Source: Patiria pectinifera
Taxonomy: Eukaryota; Echinodermata; Asteroidea; Valvatida; Asterinidae
NCBI GenBank assembly: GCA_029964075.1
Contig: CM057133.1
Coordinates: 15,958,699 to 16,022,698 of the forward strand
DNA: 64,000 nt
Reading direction: 5' to 3'
The position numbers were made by a program, and so were the translations under genes. Shown one piece after another: positions 35,901 to 50,900 of this stretch. How positions within the stretch are numbered: the stretch's first letter is position 1; every line of letters starts with the position of its first letter. The notes under the pieces were generated by a model that was given only the letters and a program-made list of their open reading frames with translations, made no database searches and was not told the DNA's origin.

Positions 35901-38900
35901 TCCTAGTGTAACTAAACTTCAAATTGCACCATGTTCACAGAATGAGCATTTCTTATTCAATTAATAATAATAATAATAATAGTGGCATCTTATTAAGCGC
36001 AAACAGGTCCATCACTAGGTGACGCTCATGGCGCTATACAAAGAGTAAGCACAAACTACAAAACTTATAAATGACAAAATTATAAATGACAAAACTACAA
36101 ATTATAAATGCTAGGTCCAAGACATATGAATTGCAAGGTGCAAGCCGAAGAGGAGATTAGAGTGTGAACAGATAGGTTTTGAGTTCTTGTTTGAAGGAGA
36201 TCAAAGAGGGAGCATGACGGATAGAGAGGGGTAGACTGTTCCAGAGAGTGGGGCCTGCGTGAGAGAAGCTGTGGTCACCCCAAGAGTGTCGGGATCGAGG
36301 AACTTGAAGAAGGGAGGAGTCTGATGATCGAAGCCTGCGTGGGGGGTGGTATGCCTGTATTGAGTTTTGTAAGTAGACTGGTGAGGAGCCATGGACTGCG
36401 TGGTAGACCAACAACAGAACTTTGAAGGTGATGCGTTTGTCAACGGGCAGCCAGTGAAGAGACTGAAGGACAGGTGTTATGTGACATGCTTTCTTGGTGA
36501 GAGTGACTAGTCTGGCTGCGGAATTTTGGAGGCGTTGCAGTTTATTTAGCTGTTGTTGAGGGAGACTTACAAATATGGAGTTGCAGAAATCAAGGCGTGA
36601 AGAAATGAGGGCGTGGACTAGTTGTTCAGTTGCATTCCGACTCAGGTACTTGCGAACAAAACCAAGGTTGCGAAGTTGGTATCTGATTGACCTAGACACA
36701 TGGGAAACGTGGTCATGGAATTGCGAGTTTTGGCAGATGAGTAGATACTGCTAGTGCCCACTTGTACATGAAAATCCTTCGTATCCACCTTGCCAAGCAT
36801 TTGCTTTGAGCCCAGAAGAATGAGTTCAGACTTCAAGTGGTTGAGTTTTAGACCGCTAGAGTCCATCCACGTGTTGATGTCTTTGATGCATGCCTCCAGT
36901 TGTTTTGCTGCGGATGACATAGCAATGGCAGATGGTGGGAAAGAAACATACAGCTGTAATTCCCTGGACATCGGCTAAAACTGATAGGTATTCTAACATC
37001 ATGATATACCACATGCCAAATTGTTTCCACAAAGAAATTCCTTCAAAATGACAATGGCAGGATCACGTTTCTTGGGTATGCTCTACCAAGTCTACATGTG
37101 CTACATGGAGGAATTAACATGCAAAATGGAGGAAATGATTGATGATGAAATCCACTTTTGAGCACAGTCCAATGCCAAGACCAAAACTTTTTAGGGGGCT
37201 TCAATAAATATCTTTCACAGAACTGTAAGATTTGGAGAAGGACATGTTTGGGTGTTTTTTTTGGAGGGGGGGGTGAGGGGGATGTTATATACAACAATGA
37301 ATTTCTTGCCAATTTTTTAAGGTATTAAATGACAGTATACAAAGAAGACAAAATGCAAATTTACACTGATGAACTAAATATTCAAAATGGCCGACCTCTT
37401 TAGGAAGGCCGCCTGTCCCGCCTCGTAGCGACTCTTCCATCAGTTTGTTGCCTGGCAACCCCCAACAGCCAATCACGTCCATCAGGCTGGTGCGAAGGGC
37501 AGCCACCAACGACGTCCAGCTTTCGGCCGAGAGATTCGCGTCTGTTCTTGCCGCCTCTGTGCCTGCCATGGAAGCTTTTGCCTGCCGGGCCAACTGGGCA
37601 GTTTTGGAGATGAGTTGAAGTGCCTGAGACTCCAGTTTTCTGTAAAATATCAGGAAAATCAAGACTGATTATGGATCAAAATATTCTTCTTTAGGCCAAT
37701 AAAAAAAAGTCTCCAGTTTCTGGTACGGAGCTTGCCCCAAAAGTTGTGCGGCGACACAGCTTTTTTATTTTTTTTACTTTTTTATTCTTCAAATGTCGGC
37801 TGATGACTGCAAATGGTGCCTGACTAAATTTAGTGCAAAATATATGGGAGTCCAGAGAAGCCACATAAAGCTTTTACTCCATCGTAACCCCTTCTAAAAA
37901 AATGTTAAAATTGTCCAGTAGCAGGATTCCAGTCAAACCAGTGAGTTTGGTGGTTTTGAGACATCATCTTACATTGAAAAAAAAACCTTTTTCATTTTGC
38001 CGACTCGCATGGCTACAGCGACGGGCACACAGACAAGAAACCAGAGACTTTTTTTTGGCCTTAAGGCTACAGATTTCAGATAAATGTGCTTTGTGTTCGA
38101 GCCATTAGGGAGGTTTCGCATCTAAACTGATATATATGCATACATTTAGCTTTTCGTATGTGTACGCATCGTGGACATAAACACATACGGTTAGTTATCA
38201 GAACCATAACGAATAAAGGCAGTAATCTGAAATGGCAGCTTCCGATGAAAACTTTGTATCTGCAGCTAAACCTGCTTTGAAATACAGACAAATGGCACGT
38301 ATCTGTTCAGCAATTCATCTTGTCAATCATATATGATTAAATCTAGAAAAGACGATTGAAATCCAAAATCTACTATACGTTTCACACTGACAGTAGCGCA
38401 CGACATACACGCATAGCAGATAGCGAGTTGTGTATTGCATCACAAAACTGCACAAACTGAAGACCTATCTGGCGTGCTAAACGTATCTGTTGGCCTGAGA
38501 AACCTCATTATTATTTCTGAATATTTACATGTTTATATCCAGGGATGTTATGTTATTTTTTCATATAATAAGGGCCGTAATGCATAACCTTATGAACTGT
38601 GAAACTAGCACCCGATTTCATGAAATTCATCGTAACTTACGATACATCAGAGCGCCGTGATGCGTCGTATCCCTACGATGCGTCGCAGCTGCGATGCGTC
38701 CTGCGATCCATTTCACAAAACACGTTGTAAGTGCGATGGGTCGTGATTGTATTTATAGCACAACTTGGTGAATGTTTTATGTATTCAGCGTACAGTAAAT
38801 AGTCGTCTGATATTCAACAAAGAGTCGTCGGAGCTCCTCTCGAAAAACTGGACTGTATACCGGTAGCTACTTTTAAATTTCAACTGCAATATTCCACGCT

Positions 38901-41900
38901 AATTCATAAGTATTCAATGCATTTTTCTTTTACCAACTGCACACACATTGTCTCGGTATTATAGTTTCATTTATGTATTTTGTATGGCATAAAACTGGCT
39001 AAGAAAAGGACGCTTCTTTTTTGGCGATGACCACTAGACACGTCGTAACTTGCAACGTGTTTTAAGCCATTGTCAAGGAACTTACCACGTGTTCAACTAA
39101 TCGCAAGTTTCATGAAATGGATCATACAACACGTCGCGAGTTTCGACGAGTTACACGTCTTAACTTAGATCGCGACGCGTTGCAGCGCTTCATGAAATCG
39201 GGTGCTGTATGTAATTACTAAGACCGGGGCTAGTCTCGGCTTCAGCAATTGTCTCCTCCAGATGCATTTTTTATCAGGCTTACCCTTTCAGCTGCTGGTC
39301 TTGTGTGCAATCGGATGCCCTGGTAGCAAGACTAGCCAGGAAGGAACTCTTGTTCTCTGCCTCCACACACAGCCTGTCCACCCTGAGTGGGTCTGGATCG
39401 TGAGCGAACAGCGCCCTCATTAGTCCAGCCATGGGGTAGGAGAGCCTCATTGGGGTCACTGCTGTTGGATACAATTAAAAGTTGGAAATATCCAGAGATA
39501 TATAATTATCAGTGTAACATTCAACTCGCCTGCTGGATCCATTTGTTCTAAAATCTATGGCAAGTTCAAGCTTTTATCATAGAGCTATATTAAATTACTA
39601 GAGCGCGCTTATTCCTTGTTCTTATGCGCAGAGATACTTTGAAGCCCTCTGCGCGCAGACATTTTGAATTCATTTGTGTGTTTGTAGAAAACATAACAAA
39701 ATAAGATGGAGTGAATTTTGAAAGTGTACTCTAAATGCAACGCGTAAGAACAACACACACAACAACCTAAGCGCGTCATGACAGATAAAAAACGTCACAG
39801 TAAAAAAACATCTGCAGCGGATACATGCATGCGTTTACGTTGTTTGCGCAGAGCAAAATGAAATGCTCATTAACTGATTGTGCGTTTCGGTTTCGGGCGT
39901 ATTTGCTTTGATAACGAATACAAATGCCTTTTCGCTATTGACTTTCCAACCCCTTTGCCAGCTTTCATCTTTATAATCCCTTACCCAAACAATTGCTTGT
40001 AATCCTTAGCCAAACATATACACACTGAGATTTCCCAGGACTACTGAATGGGCATGTGAATAAGCGTAATGGCTGATTCTCCTGTAATTATTATGTATCT
40101 CGGCTTTGGAGTGGTCTTTTGCATAATTTCAAGTTTGGAAAGTAGTTACATTGTGTAGGAAACTTCAACTTGGGCATTTGTCTGTAAAAAAATGAAGAAA
40201 TCTTCACATGTTTGAGGACGTGGACAGCATGGTATACATATTTGCATATCCGCGTAAAATGAATAAAATGAAGCCATTATGCCCAAAGACCAAATGCATC
40301 ATCAGTAAATGAGTTTTCCTTTTTCGCTGTGCTTGTGCAAGGCTTATGTTTACATGTATGTATGAGCTTCTGATGAGTTTCTGTTCATTCAAGAAACCGC
40401 GCCAATGCAGCTGCCTGCTTTATACTCTCATTTTAAATTCAGCTAACCACGTGAACACCCACATGAATATGCCTGATCCACGGATGCTTCCGAAAAGGAA
40501 ACAAGGAGTTAGCGCGACAGGGATCTAAAAATTATAGTTCTCTAAAGCAATATCAAGATTTTAATACAATTCACCAGCAGCATTGCATTGGAGTGTCATG
40601 GCCTAGTGGTTAAGAGCACCGGACTCATGCTCTGGTGTTTCAGAGGCAACAGTGACGTGGGATCGAGCCTGGACACTTGTGCCCTTAAGCAAGGCACTTA
40701 TCCATTATTGCTTCGTCCTTCGGATGGGACATTACGCCGGAGGTCCCGTGTGGTGTATAAGGCCTAACGCACGTAAAAGAACCCACTTATCGCTAGGAGA
40801 AGGGGTTTGAACCGGTGTTCCTGGCCTCCTAGTTATACTCCCTTGTGGAAGTCCTTAGGAGAAGAACCAACCAAGTGCCAAGTACCAAGCTAAGTATTCT
40901 TCCCTTCTTTTATGATTGCTTCTCCTCCAAGAATAAAATCAACTCTGCTTAAAAGTTAAGTTACGTTGAACTTTTTCTTCATTACCTTTTTTCCGAGTAT
41001 CTGGCGAGAGTTGCGACAATTTGAGCTTCGACAGGCCATCAGTGAGATCGACAGCTGGATCGGAGGCTAGCACTCCTGCTGATGCCAGCAGTGGTTTACT
41101 CAAGTAATTCACATTGGGGAAGCGGAGTCTAGGAGCAATCACATCGTCGTCGCCGTGGTCTTGAAGCTCTGAAATGAAATGAACATCTTTCATATACACC
41201 AATCTGGGCAAGCTATCAATTCTCTCACAAAAGCCCATTCAATGGCAAAAGCATTGTGCTAGACATTGTTCAGTTTCCTGGATATGTAACAACATGACAC
41301 CTAACCAAAAGGGGAACACATAATTGATAAAAAGATAGTATATTAAAGCCAGAGTCCATCATTTGCAGCTATCCAAAAAGTAACTGACGTAATTATTGTT
41401 GAAAAACATACTTGGTTGAAAGATAGTAAGGAAACTAAACTCCCTGTGAAATTATTCTTTCTGGCAAGCTGTCATTTTGAAGAAATCAGCAAAAGAAGGC
41501 CTTTCCAACGGTGCGTCTTAAGAAGCACAGCTGGAAATTTCCATCATAATCGAGTTCGTTTTTTTATTTGGCGAAGCGCGTGCAAGCGTTGACAAGACAC
41601 ACACGCACTCGCTCGTGGTTGCTATAATTCGTCAGATCGGAGCGCGACATCGCGTAGCTGCAATCAGCTCAGTGAGAACGTGTCTCGGACGCTGAATTCA
41701 GGCCCAATTCAAAACATGATTCAGCAACTTTTGATTTGAAATTGAGATCCTAGAATGTTGTTTTTCTCCAAATATACAGCTGAAGCTGAGCTGAAACTTC
41801 ATCAGGTTAGTTGTTCAGCACCCTTCTTTAGATTTTGAGCACTATTGTTGCTTCAAACGAACAAAATGCACAATTTACAAATGATGGACTATACCTTTAA

Positions 41901-44900
41901 CAGGGCCTATTTGAACTGCATTATGTTTTACTGACCTCCAGCTTTTTGCTTCCGCCTGTTGCTCACGCCCTCCCTCAGCGGATTCAAGATGTCAGGATGA
42001 TCCCTGCCCAGGATTGCCTGAGCCACTATGTGTACGCACTCCAGCAGGTGCTGCCCTCGTTCCGTCAGCTGTTGATGCGCCCTCTTGAGTTGGAAGTGGG
42101 AGAGGGCCTTTTGCGCACCATTCTTCACGAGCGTCATTGCTTTGAAAAATGCAATAACACATTGTAATTTTTTGAAATATTCACACAAAACCCAGAAATA
42201 TGTGTGTTGGATTGAAATGTATTGGGTCAGGACTGATATATTTTTACTAACTTTGTACATGTATACAAATCCTTTTGTTTACGTTCAGCCGATAAAGTTT
42301 GCAGGTTTAAAAGGTTATATTCTCATCAAAAGAATGTAAGCGGCCTGACATTTGGATCTTAACAAGATCTTCTCTACAGAATAATACAGTGACCTAAATT
42401 AGAAACCATTTTTGTGGTGGAACCATGCCGTCTTGCGCTCGATAGTACACGTATTCACACATCTGGGCTCCTTCCACCTATACGCCTTGTCTTCAAAAAC
42501 TGGCTTTAAGTTTTGTTTGTCAAATTGTCTTTTTTTTCCAAAGAAGAATCCTGCAAACTCTCAGCACATCACATGTTGAACTTGAGTATTTATTAAGCCG
42601 TTTCCTCTAAAAATATATGAGCAGCAAAATGTGGACCACATAAAGGGGGTTTGTGGAATGCAACACACTTTCACTGCCAATAATGTTTTTGGTTTTTTTC
42701 AAATTCAGAGAGAAGTTTCGATACATTGTAAATGGTTTCTTGTCTCTTTCAGAATTCTGTTTCTCTAGGGAGTTGGACATAAATTGCTGTCTAAAAAATT
42801 ATAATGTAGATTTAGTTTTGGCAGTGTTTCAATATCTGAAAGCTGCACTGAGATAAGGCAACGAACACTTGCGAGTCATGATTACAAAGCAAGTCAGTTT
42901 TTATGACTCATTTTGATGGGTTAGGTCACAATCTATACCTTTCTCCAATTGGTCGATATGAACCCTCAGCCCGTTGCGGAATATCGGGTCCTCGCTCCCG
43001 TCCACCTGATTGCATGCGACCTGGATGACCCTCTTGGCCCGACCCAGGAGGTTATTGGCCGCTTCAGACAAGAGGTCGCGGTCAGCGATGACCTCAGCTT
43101 GCCGGCAGTCTTCAAGGTCATCCTCCATGTAAGACTCTGCAGGACGAAACGTAGAGAATGTTTGGTATGGACTCTAAGCATAGACCATTTGACTGATACA
43201 ACCATCTTTGTAGTCAGATGGTAATCTCCGGGGGGCATTTCATTCCAAATACATCCCATCATGCTCAGGAAACATATGTTCATTGGAGGGACATTATTAA
43301 TACAAATAACAGTGTCTTCTTGTTTTACAATGAGTAATTAATTATTGTTTGTGTACAAACATGGATGCGCCCAGCAGGCATCTCTTTGTACATCGAGTTA
43401 GCGCTCTAGTAATTTAATATAGCTCTATGGGCCTGCGTGAGAGAAGCTGTGGTCACCCCAAGAGTGTCGGGATCTAGGAACGGGAAGCAGGGAGGACTCT
43501 GATGATCTAAGCCTGCTTGGGAGTGGCATGCCTGTATTGAGTTTTGTATTAAAGTAGACTTGTTAGGAGCCATGAACTGCGTGGTAGACCAACAACAGAA
43601 CTCTGAAGGTGGTGCATTTTTTTAATGGGCAGCCAGTGAAGAGACTGAAGAACAGTTGTTACGTGACAGGCTTTCTTAAATGTGCACACTGGTTTGCACA
43701 TGATGTTATTAATTTCATTCTAAATGTTAACAAAACTGTATGGTCTGCACGTGGGGGCCCTGCATTGTAGTCCATTTTAGTCGGTCCCCAGGCCAACTAT
43801 CTCTCTGAACAGTTGAAACTAATTTAGGGGACAGTTACAGAAAGCCTCTTTGTCTGAACTTGATATTCATTTTGTTTTTAAGTACTGTTTTTGTATGTGA
43901 AGTTTCGGACAGAGTCGGTAAAAATAAATAAAAAAATTCTTTCTTGGGTCAGGAGCCCAAAATAGGGTCGGTTGGAAATGAGAACCAAAGAATAAAAAAG
44001 GAATGTCTCGGATGAAACACTGCCATGGGTGTGTTTATTTTATCGGAAGTAATTCAAAGCTTCCCTGACCTGATACCTCCATGAATCTGTTTGCGTCGAT
44101 GAGGTCATCTAAGGCCTCGACCAATCGCTGCACCTCGCTCTGCCACTCTCGGCGAATCAGCTTCAAGTGTCGGACGGCCCCTTTGTCCAGAATGTCCTGA
44201 CGCACGGCTAGGCATGCTGGGAAGACTTCGGGATCCAGCTGTTCCAGAGAACTCACCAAATGGAGCAAGTTGGTAGCTCCTATCACAGGGGGAGAAACAT
44301 AACATGTATAGTCCAGATCCATCAAACAGCTGCTCATGGCACATTACGTTAAAAACCCTGCCGAGTCCAACAGGATCCAACTATTATGATAAACCTGTTG
44401 GAGCCTGTTGGATTGAGCAGAAAACCCCTTGTACAAACATACACACACATGTTCAGAGTAGGATCTGTTGGGTACTGATAAATAACGCCAAGCTGGGCTC
44501 TGTTGGATCCAGCAGACAACTAAAAATTAGGCACAGTTGGATTCTGTTGGATTGAGCAGAAAGTAACCATTGTTGGATTTAGCAGGAAATTCCTGAGGAA
44601 ACTTTAAGGGGTTAGGGTTTTAATACCCCTGCTCATTCAGCCAATGAAAACATTCAACAAACATCATCTTCCAGGGAATGTACAGCTTGATGCTGCCACA
44701 TTGGTGCAACCGGCTAAACAAATACAACTACCTTCGCCCTAATCACAGGTACTCGATTCCTCCTGCACAAGGGACTCAAATCACAATCTGCAGAATTACC
44801 CACAAGAATGCCACGGTCAAGTGGTTACGATGTTTGGCTCATGTAGGATGGTGCGTGGGTCTGAACCCTGCCAGGAACATGGTGTTTGTGCCCTTTGGCA

Positions 44901-47900
44901 AGACACATCAAACCACAATTGCCTCTCTCCACCCAGGAGTATGAACAGGTACCTGTGAGGGTAGAGGACCGAATGTGCTGATATTGGCTGCCGCGTGGTC
45001 CCGTGGCCTGATGAACGGGGAATAACTGTCAAGCACGCTGACATCATTGTTACGGTGGAAAGCACTAAGCATTACAACTTTTATGAGTTTAATGTACTAT
45101 AACGATGAAGCCAGGGATTCTATGAGTTCCATTCAATACCTAGAGAGGTCTAAGATCTTGGAACTTTGTACCATCAACTCAAAATCATATTGCACAACAC
45201 TTCAAGAGCTTTTGTAACTCAAACTAAAATTTCTTACAAAAACACAACTATCGTAAACTTGTTTCAAAAACTGTCACATGAAACATGTTATAAACTATAA
45301 AGTGAAGACAAGCATAGCAGATATGAACTTGCAATTGAAACACTCACTCTGCATATCTGTGCAACTCGCTGAGGCAAAACTACCGAGTTGGCACATCCTG
45401 TCTGTGTGTTCGTGGAATGTGTCCTCCAGTGGCTGCAAAATTCGGACGCAGTCTCTTTCCCGCAGGGGCCCCTTTTCCTGCAATGAAGAGAAAGCACACA
45501 TCCCAAACAATTTAGAAGACACAGAACTATTACGAGACAGGTTTGCAGTCATCAATGTATCAAATAAATGGTAAAGAACTTAATAATAATAATAACAATA
45601 CAGTGGAACGTCGCTATATGAACAGCCATTCGTGGGATCAGAAATTGTTAAGTACAGCGATTTAGTAGTATAACATTTTTCGTTAGTGGCGCCCTCTTTT
45701 GATCATTGTCACATGTATTGTGTAGTTGGAGTTACAAACCACGCACTGGGTCGCCAAACTTGTCCATTAATTTTTTCAGTAGTTCCGTAGCAGAACTTCA
45801 CCAAGTACGCCACGGTATTTACTGAAAGATGACTTCGAACACGTGCGACTATTGAATCATGTAATTACACAGTTTTTGAGCTTACATGGGTGGCTTTCTC
45901 CTATAGGGAAATAATTACCATTTATCGCTCTTCTGTTGACATTTCCAACAACAATGTTCCGTATGTTTTGTACATAAAAACCAGAGCGATGTTCGGAGAG
46001 CCGGGAATGTTCCAGTATGCGTATAGCGTATAAATGCGACGCATAATAGTGGGTAGTTATAAAGCGCACGTATCCACCAGGACTGGTGCTCAAGGCGCTA
46101 CATCATTATTACCCCTGCTCATTGGGCCCATGAAACATTCCAAATACCATCTCAGCTCCCTGGGGAGTATACAGCTCGATGCTGCCTGTTAGGCGCAAGG
46201 AAGCTAATTCAATCACAATAACCATCTCTGCCCTCACAGGTACCCATCTACTCCTGGGTGGAGAGAAGCAATGAGTGACAAAGTGCCTTGCCCAAGGGCA
46301 CACGTACCATGACACCAGGCTGGACTCGAACCCACAACTGTGAACGTGCTCAATCCTGCCTGCCAATCCTACAAATGTCACTGTTTGGAATACAGCTTTT
46401 GAATCCTCAAAAAAATTAATTGCGACATGAAGTAAAATATTCTGGTAATGCCAAAAAAAAATAATACTTCTGCTTCTGGTTACCCTACATACCCTTTTTT
46501 GAAAGCCCCTACCCTAATTTTTTGGGGGGGAAAATGAGGGGGAAAAAACCCCATCAATTTGAGCCCTGATAGGGTCATTATGTTCAATGTATGTGGGTCG
46601 GCCATTTTTGGGGTAAAAAAATAGCTATTAACAACTCAGGAAGACGTTAAGCCACAGCTCTATGCCTCTGTCATACCTTAAGTGTGGTTGTAGCGGCCTT
46701 GACCATTCTGTCCAGGGGCTCGACTGTCTCCACAAAGGCATCGACGGTCTGTCCAATGAGCGCAAACTTGACCAGCTTCTCCAAGACCAGTAGTTCCTTG
46801 GCTAGGTGCTCGCAGCTCTGGTCGTAGTCAGAGCGCAGCTGTCTGAAGTCTGGGTTGTCCTTGATTCCCTCCGACTGGTCGTGGATCAAGCCCCGCTGCT
46901 TCAAAATCTGGAAGCCATAAAGAGTGTACGAGTTGAGGTTTTGCACGGTAGAGATAACACCATCTTTTCACAGTTTGTGGAAACACCTTGTTATTATTTC
47001 TAATGTAATCAATTATGGCGGAAAGGCCAATGTTTTACAAGTGTGCTCTGGTCGTTGTCAGGAAAGACAGATTCCTGACTAGGGCCCAATTTCACGGCGC
47101 TGCTAACAGGGCAGTTACCAGCCCAACCTCCATGTGATTTTCATCCTAAGCAAACAAGATCTGAATACTTTTATAAGCCATGCTAATTTTGTGTTAAGCA
47201 AATTTTTGTGGTTAGCAAAAAATTGGGCCTAGGACTTGAGCATACTTGTCAAAATGTTGAGAAAATCTTGATTCCATACGGAAGGCCATTCGCCCCCTTC
47301 GCCGCCGATTGTACATTTTGCGCGCAATCAACTCGCTAACACACAAGAGTCATGAATTTCTATATGCCCGAGGACAATGCTTTGTGTTTCCCTTAGTCCC
47401 TGTAATATAAACACTTTCCCATAGACTAAGCACATAACCGTACGATCGAGGACCGTTTTCAACAAAAGACGCAACGCTCCAGAACTGGAAGGCTCTGTTG
47501 TTCTCCCTTTGTGTGTCTATCCTGGATCATAAAGCCGTACGAGAGCACACACACAAATGTGCAAACACCATCAATCGTGGACCAATTATTGTCCCTCTTT
47601 TGTTTGTACTTTTTGGGAAAACCTTTCATATGTTTTGTACACGATCATCAATCGTGGACCTTTGGGAATGGTGGACCCTATTGTCCTCTATTGTTCAACG
47701 TCCCCTTTTGAATGCAAAACAAACCCACACACACTCTTTGTGCTTTAAAGTATATCAACGATAGCAGTGATATGGTATTTCTGTTAATATACCAAAGCTG
47801 TAAATAATTTTTATGGATTTTCTTTGCAAAATAGAAAACAAAGGGTCTGCTATCAGACAGCCGTTTTCAAAAATCTTAGAGGACAATCAATGAGAACAAG

Positions 47901-50900
47901 TTTGTTTTTTGCTGTGTTTCAAACAATGGAGCACACATGGCTGTAATCATGAATAGATATTTGTGTTACTTTGGTAGAATAGAAGCAAGATAAGTTACAC
48001 TCTTCATGTAGTTCAAGACAGTTTGGCAGGTAACCTCTCTCTGCTAAGAAAATCTCATCTATGCTTAGTAAAAATCTTTTCTTAGACACTCCATCAAATC
48101 AGCTCAAGGGCAAACCTGTTTGCACGATGCGGTGATCTGCTGCCGCAGATTGTCCCTGGATAGCGCACTGACAGACATACTGTGCCGAACGACCTCCCCT
48201 ACGTGGTTGTAGAAATCACCGTCCAGCAATGTGCGATGGTTGGGAGAGAGCAGCTGTATCAACTGAGAGAGCAAAATATCATGCCAGTTGGCATGATAAA
48301 ACATGACAAATATATGTGATGCGATCAAGCTAAATGAGTCGTTTGTCGCGAACTTTCATTTGGAGATTCAGGCCAAAATAGGGCCACTTCATTACATAGT
48401 CTTGGTGTTCCGACTTCCATAATTTTTGAACTAAAAATGGTATCAGCATGCTGTTTGCACATCAGTAATACTGAGATTGTGCTCTTTTGAAAACCTTTAA
48501 AAAATTGACCGGGTCCACAAAGACTCATTTAGCTTGATCGCATCACATATTTCAGTATAGTAAATTGTGGCCTAGTGGTTCAATAGGGTTCGTGACTAAT
48601 GATCAGAGAGTCAGGGCTTCGAATCCAGCTGCTGGCCGTATGTTGTGACCTTGGGCAAGCCCCTTCACCCCCAACTTGCCTCTCTCCACCCAGGAGTATG
48701 AATGGGTACTGGCATTAGCTGGGGAGTAACCTGCGATGGATAAAGCATCCCATCCAGGGGGAATAGAAATATTCGGAGTCATATCATGACAAGGAAACCA
48801 GAGATGAACGCCGGCCTGATTGGCTCATGACAGACTTGATGTGGCTCAGCTTGGACTCATGGCATGCAAGGCCTTTTGGACTCGGCTTGGCTCAGACTCG
48901 GCTTCTGTCTTACTTTGAACTAACTGTCAGACTCGAATCAAGTCTACTGAGAAAAAAAATTGAGGGAAATTTTTTTTTTAAAACAGTCCCGCATCTGTTG
49001 TCTGATCACATTTATCTCCTGCCTTGGAACATTTCTTCGACAGTGTACTCGTGGCGCGCACATATTCTGCTATAAAAACCCTTTCGCGACTGGATTCGGA
49101 CTTGACAATTTGGACTCGGACTTGAGCCAGACTCAGGCAAGAAAAATGGCTTGGACTTGGCTCAGACTCGAGTCTTTGTGATCTCCGCTCGGCTCAAACT
49201 CGAATGAGGTGGACTCAACTACATCACTGCAGATTTGTACACCTGTCGTACCTTGTTGTGATTGGCAAAAGGTTAAAAAAAAATAAAAGAAATTTAAAGA
49301 AACCTTGTCAAGTTTTTTGGCAAAGTGGCCAGGCTCCTCCTGATACATCTCCTTCTGCGCTGTTGCCTCTACCCCATCATCCCTATTTCCCGATGCGTCT
49401 GGTAACTGACTCCCCATCAGCTGGATGATGTCTGCGATGGCAGAGGATACCTGACTGATTACAAAGTCACGACTTGCCTGCCCACAAAAAAATCAACGCA
49501 AAAGAATGGGCATGAGAGAAGTTGAGCTCACTCATAAACGGAACAAAAATTGAGAGTAAAATGAATGAGATTTTTCAATCTACCAAATTCCAAGACGTTA
49601 ACCCAATTCGGGCGATTCATAATGCAGTGCGCCACCAAGAGTTTGCCATGGAGAGTCCATTTTTCAAGTTTACGGTCAAAAAAACATGGCCCATTTGAAC
49701 AAGTGTCATTAGTCAACTTGAGCTAAGTTGTAATAAATTGGGGCATAGGGTTCTGCCGCGTTACAAAAAAACACCATATTGATAAAAAGAAAAGAAAAGG
49801 GCAAACATACATGTCAAACGCTTACGAAACTACTGACTGGAAAAATAACAATTTCAGATGTCCCACGCTGCAAATTTGTCAACCATCTCCCACAATTCAC
49901 TGACAAAAAATTAACTCTCTTTGGCAAACTCCTGGTGGCGCACTACATTGTGAATCCCCATAATTCGTTAGTCTTACATTGTATATTTAACAACATATGA
50001 ACGGACATCAGTTATAAGGCATTAGCTCAGATCTGAACTTCAAAACTACGGCCAAAATAAAAATGTCGCCAAAAAGGAAGGGTCAGGTTTTTTTTAGTAC
50101 GTACACTCGATACCTGTACGTACAGTATGCATGTATACATGACATGTTAATAGTTGAGGACACCTGGACAAATACAAGTTTTTGGCCTTGGGGTATTTTT
50201 CTCTCCCAAAAAAACGTACAAGAAAAGTTTAAAAGTGTTCTCAACTAAACATGCTAAAGAGTGAAAAAAAAAAATTAGTTTAAAGAGGTCGCGGAATGCT
50301 CGAAGACATTTCCGTCATTTTTCGGGTATATGTAGCCTAAGGTGTGATGAAATAAAAACGACTATTGTTTCTGTCATGAAATGAATACAAAAGGCACTTT
50401 TGAGAGCTGTTTTTCAGGTCCTGTTTCGACCCGAACGTGCAATTTGTGAAAAAGTCGTCGTTGGGGGCAGCAAACAATACACAATAAATTGTGACGTAAT
50501 AAACAGGACTTGTTTATACTATGCTGCATAGGGGGTGGGAAGGTCCTTTTTTGGGGAGGGGGGGGAGATGGGGAACTGGGGCATGGTAGGACGGTGTAAG
50601 AAATGTTGTCTTGCCTAAGGCTTTTCCCCATAGCATGTCAATGGCAAAAATTGAAGCAGCAGCAATAAAATACCCAAACGTCAGACACCTAGTTAAAATG
50701 AGTCACCAACCTTGGCCTGGGTGCTGCCGTGGTACTTGACATAGGTCTGCATGGCCGCGCTTAGCGTGGGCACTGCCTTGCGTAGGGTATCCATGGCAAC
50801 AAGGATTCTCTCTTTTGTCTGCGGCTGGGTGAGGTCCTGCTGTCGTCGGTCGCAGAGACCGCTGAGCGTCATCACAGACTCTGTGAAGGCCTGAAATAAC

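Noticed and set aside
36157..36699. 180-residue frame as a host gene
   Set aside because: It is the reverse transcriptase C-terminus of a truncated LINE. Upstream parts are frameshifted, and a second broken copy exists at 43425.
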